Assembly (NCBI GenBank): GCA_964538455.1
Contig: CAZIDZ010000054.1
Span: forward strand, 1-13,955
DNA length: 13,955 nucleotides
Origin: JAZDLX01 sp964538455
Lineage (GTDB): Bacteria > Electryoneota > Electryoneia > Electryoneales > Electryoneaceae
Direction of reading: 5' to 3'
The translations under genes were made by a program, and so were the position numbers. The notes under the pieces were generated by a model that saw nothing but the letters and a program-made list of their open reading frames with translations, did not search any database and was not told where the DNA came from. Below are positions 13,394 through 13,955 of the stretch, in pieces. Numbering within the stretch: the first letter of the stretch is position 1; each line of letters starts with the position of its first letter.

Positions 13394-13729
13394 TCAGGAC
13401 TGCGCCGCCATTTTGCGCCCCACCGCACTGCGGTCAATGATGAGTTTCGTGTTGTCCGCCACCTTGATGATCAACGCGTTGTCCTTCTCACGGATGCCCG
13501 CGATGGTCCCGTGAACGCCGCCGATGGTGACAATCTCATCGCCCTGCTTCAGCTCCTGGATCATTTTCTGCTGCTCCTTCTGCTTTTTCGCCTGGGGACG
13601 AATCATCAGAAAATAGAGCACGAGAAAAATCAGGATAAATGGCAGAAATCCGAGCAGACCGCCGCCCTGGCTGCTTTTCTGAGCGCCCGCCTGGATCAGC
13701 GCCATCAGGGGTATGGCAAATAGCATCAT
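13394..13729 (-). CDS. yajC: Preprotein translocase accessory subunit YajC
   Basis: A 111-aa single-pass inner-membrane protein. The transmembrane helix is at about 25-43, closed by the family motif FLMIRPQAKKQKEQQKM. The cytosolic part LKQGDEIVTIGGVHGTIAGI (60-79) is the conserved YajC core. YajC binds SecDF and the holotranslocon in known bacteria and is often next to secD, which may lie outside the window or elsewhere. The first of two adjacent ATGs (13729) follows AAGGGAAGAG. It is 35 bases upstream of def and is probably the first gene of the yajC-def-fmt-rsmB-PASTA-rpe operon. Confidence 0.95.
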   Translation of the reverse strand: MMLFAIPLMALIQAGAQKSSQGGGLLGFLPFILIFLVLYFLMIRPQAKKQKEQQKMIQELKQGDEIVTIGGVHGTIAGIREKDNALIIKVADNTKLIIDRSAVGRKMAAQS

Positions 13730-13777
13730 CTCTTCCCTTGCCCCCGTTAATCGTTCGGGTTGTTAGGTTTGATCCGG

Positions 13778-13786
13778 AATATAACA
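13778..13786 (-). promoter_or_regulatory. Possible extended -10 promoter for the yajC operon
   Basis: On the minus strand the sequence reads TGTTATATT, an extended -10 with five of six consensus bases, 48 bases before the yajC start. The -35 position is GC-rich and poor. It lies between the start codon and the inverted-repeat element, where a promoter of this operon would be expected. Confidence 0.4.
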
Positions 13787-13837
13787 CCGCCGTCCCGCCC
13801 GCGCATTTTCCTTTGCCCGCGAATAATACCGGGGGAG

Positions 13838-13920
13838 TTTCGTGACAGTTACCTAATTCAAGCCACTTTTATTTCATCGAGCACAGTTCATGCAGTTTGA
13901 ATTAGGTAACTGTCACGAAA
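13838..13920. repeat. Element with perfect 24-bp inverted repeats
   Basis: Arms 13838-13861 and 13897-13920 pair perfectly over 24 bp around a 35-base spacer. Each arm holds CGTGACAG and TACCTAATTC. The arms closely resemble one arm of the element at 3784-3887 and, more distantly, the TAGGGACTGTCCC type near the transposase (shared pattern TAGG-A-CTGTC-C). It sits in the gap upstream of yajC. No open frame fits inside it; it looks like a small non-autonomous repeat of REP/MITE kind. Confidence 0.85.
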
Positions 13921-13934
13921 TTCCCGCGCAAATC

Positions 13935-13945
13935 GGGACTGTCCC
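13935..13945. repeat. GGGACTGTCCC palindrome core near the window end
   Basis: This is an exact 11-bp core of the RAYT-type palindromes, 14 bases after the 24-bp inverted-repeat element. Its outer arms do not pair as in the other copies, and the window ends 10 bases later, so whether it is one member of a pair cannot be seen. Confidence 0.6.
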
Positions 13946-13955
13946 CAAGACGTTG

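Overview
The window holds fifteen supported protein genes, all on the minus strand, with no RNA gene or CRISPR array that I can see. Coding DNA is GC-rich with strong GC3 bias. The gaps are more AT-rich and packed with short palindromic repeats. It looks like a chromosomal segment of a free-living bacterium: house-keeping genes in tight, overlapping operons, YajC, and a signal-peptide protein. The phylum cannot be fixed by eye. The order def-fmt-rsmB-PASTA-rpe, a transketolase split into two polypeptides, and RAYT-type repeats would suit an FCB-group or other candidate-phylum bacterium, but this is a weak inference.

Layout in the direction of transcription (right to left). (1) About 13838-13945: inverted-repeat elements upstream of yajC. 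(2) 13729-9085: yajC, def, fmt, rsmB, a membrane-anchored PASTA protein, and rpe. The spacing is tight: 35, 2, -4, -4 and 35 nt. This cluster joins protein export (YajC), formyl-Met handling at initiation and in nascent chains (Fmt, Def), 16S rRNA methylation (RsmB) and the pentose phosphate pathway (Rpe). (3) 9026-8159: a REP-associated tyrosine transposase (RAYT) flanked on both sides by GGGACWGTCCC palindromes. (4) 8073-4998: split transketolase (N half and C half, overlapping by ATGA), then gcvT, closed by a strong intrinsic terminator at 4926-4962. (5) 4925-4283: a gene-free stretch with a mosaic of several palindrome types and a solo copy of the RAYT-type palindrome. (6) 4282-3899: an unrecognised 127-aa protein. 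(7) 3887-3784: another inverted-repeat element. (8) 3738-1482: a PAP2 phosphatase, an HD-domain protein lacking the His of its HD pair, and a GNAT acetyltransferase. (9) 1246-146: a secreted DUF4097-like beta-solenoid protein built from 18-residue repeats.

The most interesting system is the RAYT and its repeats. An intact HUH/Tyr transposase sits between two palindrome pairs. At least five copies of the GGGACWGTCCC core and two related TGACAG/CTGTCA elements occur in about 14 kb, all between genes. The RAYT lies between rpe and transketolase, genes of one pathway, so it may have entered a former single operon. A second point is that the def-fmt-rsmB-...-rpe order matches the Firmicutes locus that carries the PASTA kinase PrkC. 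Here the PASTA protein has the membrane anchor and three PASTA repeats but no kinase domain.
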